Assembly (NCBI RefSeq): GCF_023276405.1
Contig: NZ_JALRMO010000001.1
Location: 3,844,001-3,908,000, forward strand
Length of the DNA stretch: 64,000 nucleotides
Origin: Paenibacillus hamazuiensis
GTDB taxonomy: Bacteria; Bacillota; Bacilli; Paenibacillales; NBRC-103111
Reading direction: 5' to 3'
The translations under genes were made by a program, and so were the position numbers. Below are positions 63,400 through 64,000 of the stretch, piece after piece; position 1 is the first letter of the stretch; each line of letters begins with the position of its first letter. The notes beneath the pieces were generated by a model, which did no database searches, was not told the origin of the DNA, and saw nothing but the letters and a program-made list of their open reading frames with translations.

Positions 63400-64000
63400 C
63401 TAACCTCCGCTTCTGGTCATAAACCTCATGAGCTTTTCCTGCGTGGCCTCCCGGCCGTCTATTTCCCCCGTGATTTTCCCTTCGTTCATCACATAAATCC
63501 GGTCGCACATGCCCAAAATCTCCGGCAGCTCCGACGAGATCATGAGAATGCCCTTGCCCTCCGCCGCCAGCTGCTGAATGATCGTATAAATTTCATATTT
63601 GGCGCCTACATCGATTCCGCGCGTCGGTTCGTCCAGGATGAGCAGCACGGGCTCCGCCAAAATCCATTTGCTTAACACGACCTTTTGCTGGTTGCCGCCG
63701 CTCAGGTTGCCGACCTTCTGCTGAATGCTCGGCGTTTTGATATTGAGCTTTTTCCGGAACGTTTCCGCCTCCGCGATTTCCCGGTTCTCGTCGACCACCG
63801 TACGCTTCGACAATTTGTTCAGGCTGGCCAGCGATATATTGCGCTTCACGTCGTCGATCAAAATCAAGCCGTCGTTTTTGCGGTCCTCCGTCACATAGGC
63901 GATCCCGCGATCGATCGCTTCGCTGATCGAATTCACCTGAATCTCCCTGCCGTCCAGCATCATGCGGCCGGTAATTTTTTTGCCGTACGATTTTCCGAAA
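63400..64000 (-). CDS. Monosaccharide ABC transporter ATPase, C-terminal part (5' end beyond window)
   Basis: The last 199 codons of a two-domain MmsA/GguA/XylG-type sugar ATPase, running in frame through the right edge. Seen: [20 protein letters not shown], signature [15 protein letters not shown], Walker [14 protein letters not shown] and H-loop-like [10 protein letters not shown], then the MTRSGG end. The H-loop histidine is replaced by E-L-P-type residues, as usual for this second domain. The N-terminal ATPase half and the binding protein should lie to the right. Confidence 0.9.
   Translation of the reverse strand, partial: FGKSYGKKITGRMMLDGREIQVNSISEAIDRGIAYVTEDRKNDGLILIDDVKRNISLASLNKLSKRTVVDENREIAEAETFRKKLNIKTPSIQQKVGNLSGGNQQKVVLSKWILAEPVLLILDEPTRGIDVGAKYEIYTIIQQLAAEGKGILMISSELPEILGMCDRIYVMNEGKITGEIDGREATQEKLMRFMTRSGG

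Noticed and set aside
1-64000. CRISPR arrays, rRNA, tRNA, complete insertion sequences or prophage genes
   Set aside because: Looked for regularly spaced identical repeats, transposase-like proteins and tRNA-like cloverleafs by eye; none found. The two four-box repeats lack spacer-repeat order and carry no transposase.

Overview
The window looks like chromosomal DNA of a spore-forming Firmicute of the Paenibacillaceae (Paenibacillus/Cohnella type). The grounds are a Bacillus-type spore-coat transglutaminase (Tgl), several LplB/YtcP-type sugar importers with large lipoprotein binding proteins, AraC-type and YesM/YesN-type regulators, an AraR-regulated araDBA set, and strong GGAGG ribosome sites with frequent TTG/GTG starts. 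I see no rRNA, tRNA, CRISPR array, phage or complete insertion sequence. Assignment to a genus is inference.

Layout. 1-4.9 kb: a GH78 alpha-L-rhamnosidase (cut by the left edge) divergent from an AraC regulator, followed by a sugar-binding lipoprotein without permeases. 5-9.3 kb: tgl, then a MarR regulator between two MFS exporters. 9.3-9.8 kb: gene-free, holding a 4-box repeat and a terminator. 9.9-23.2 kb: a minus-strand glycan locus with two paralogous GHL6-like hydrolases, an importer (binding protein plus two permeases), a membrane-bound AraC regulator, a beta-hydroxyacid-type dehydrogenase and a third predicted hydrolase. Three promoters in it share one fixed-spacing motif. 23.4-30.7 kb: small regulator and exporter modules (MerR-MFS, NhaP-type antiporter, MFS-SDR-TetR). 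31-34 kb: a secreted L-asparaginase with a GlnR/TnrA box, and a protein with the AGNxAV leader motif of contractile-injection-system cargo.

34.2-48.1 kb: a second large minus-strand sugar locus: ROK regulator, two Gfo/Idh/MocA oxidoreductases, permease-permease-binding protein, YesM-type kinase, YesN-type regulator, then a second binding protein and permease pair. 48.3-51.1 kb: ArsR-SRPBCC and HxlR-NmrA modules. 51.1-52.4 kb: the second copy of the 4-box repeat, a divergent stand-alone IF-3 paralogue and a small unknown protein. 52.5-56.1 kb: a three-subunit molybdenum hydroxylase. 56.4-64 kb: a VOC protein, then araA, araB, araD, araR and a monosaccharide ABC permease/ATPase (cut by the right edge).

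The dominant theme is capture and breakdown of plant-type glycans (rhamnose- and arabinose-containing polymers, plus at least one glycan of unknown identity). Most local regulators sit beside a recognisable operator. The observations most worth following are the shared promoter code of the 9.9-23.2 kb locus, the two GHL6-like enzymes, the divergent IF-3 paralogue, the AGNxAV-leader protein, and the 4-box repeat found twice.
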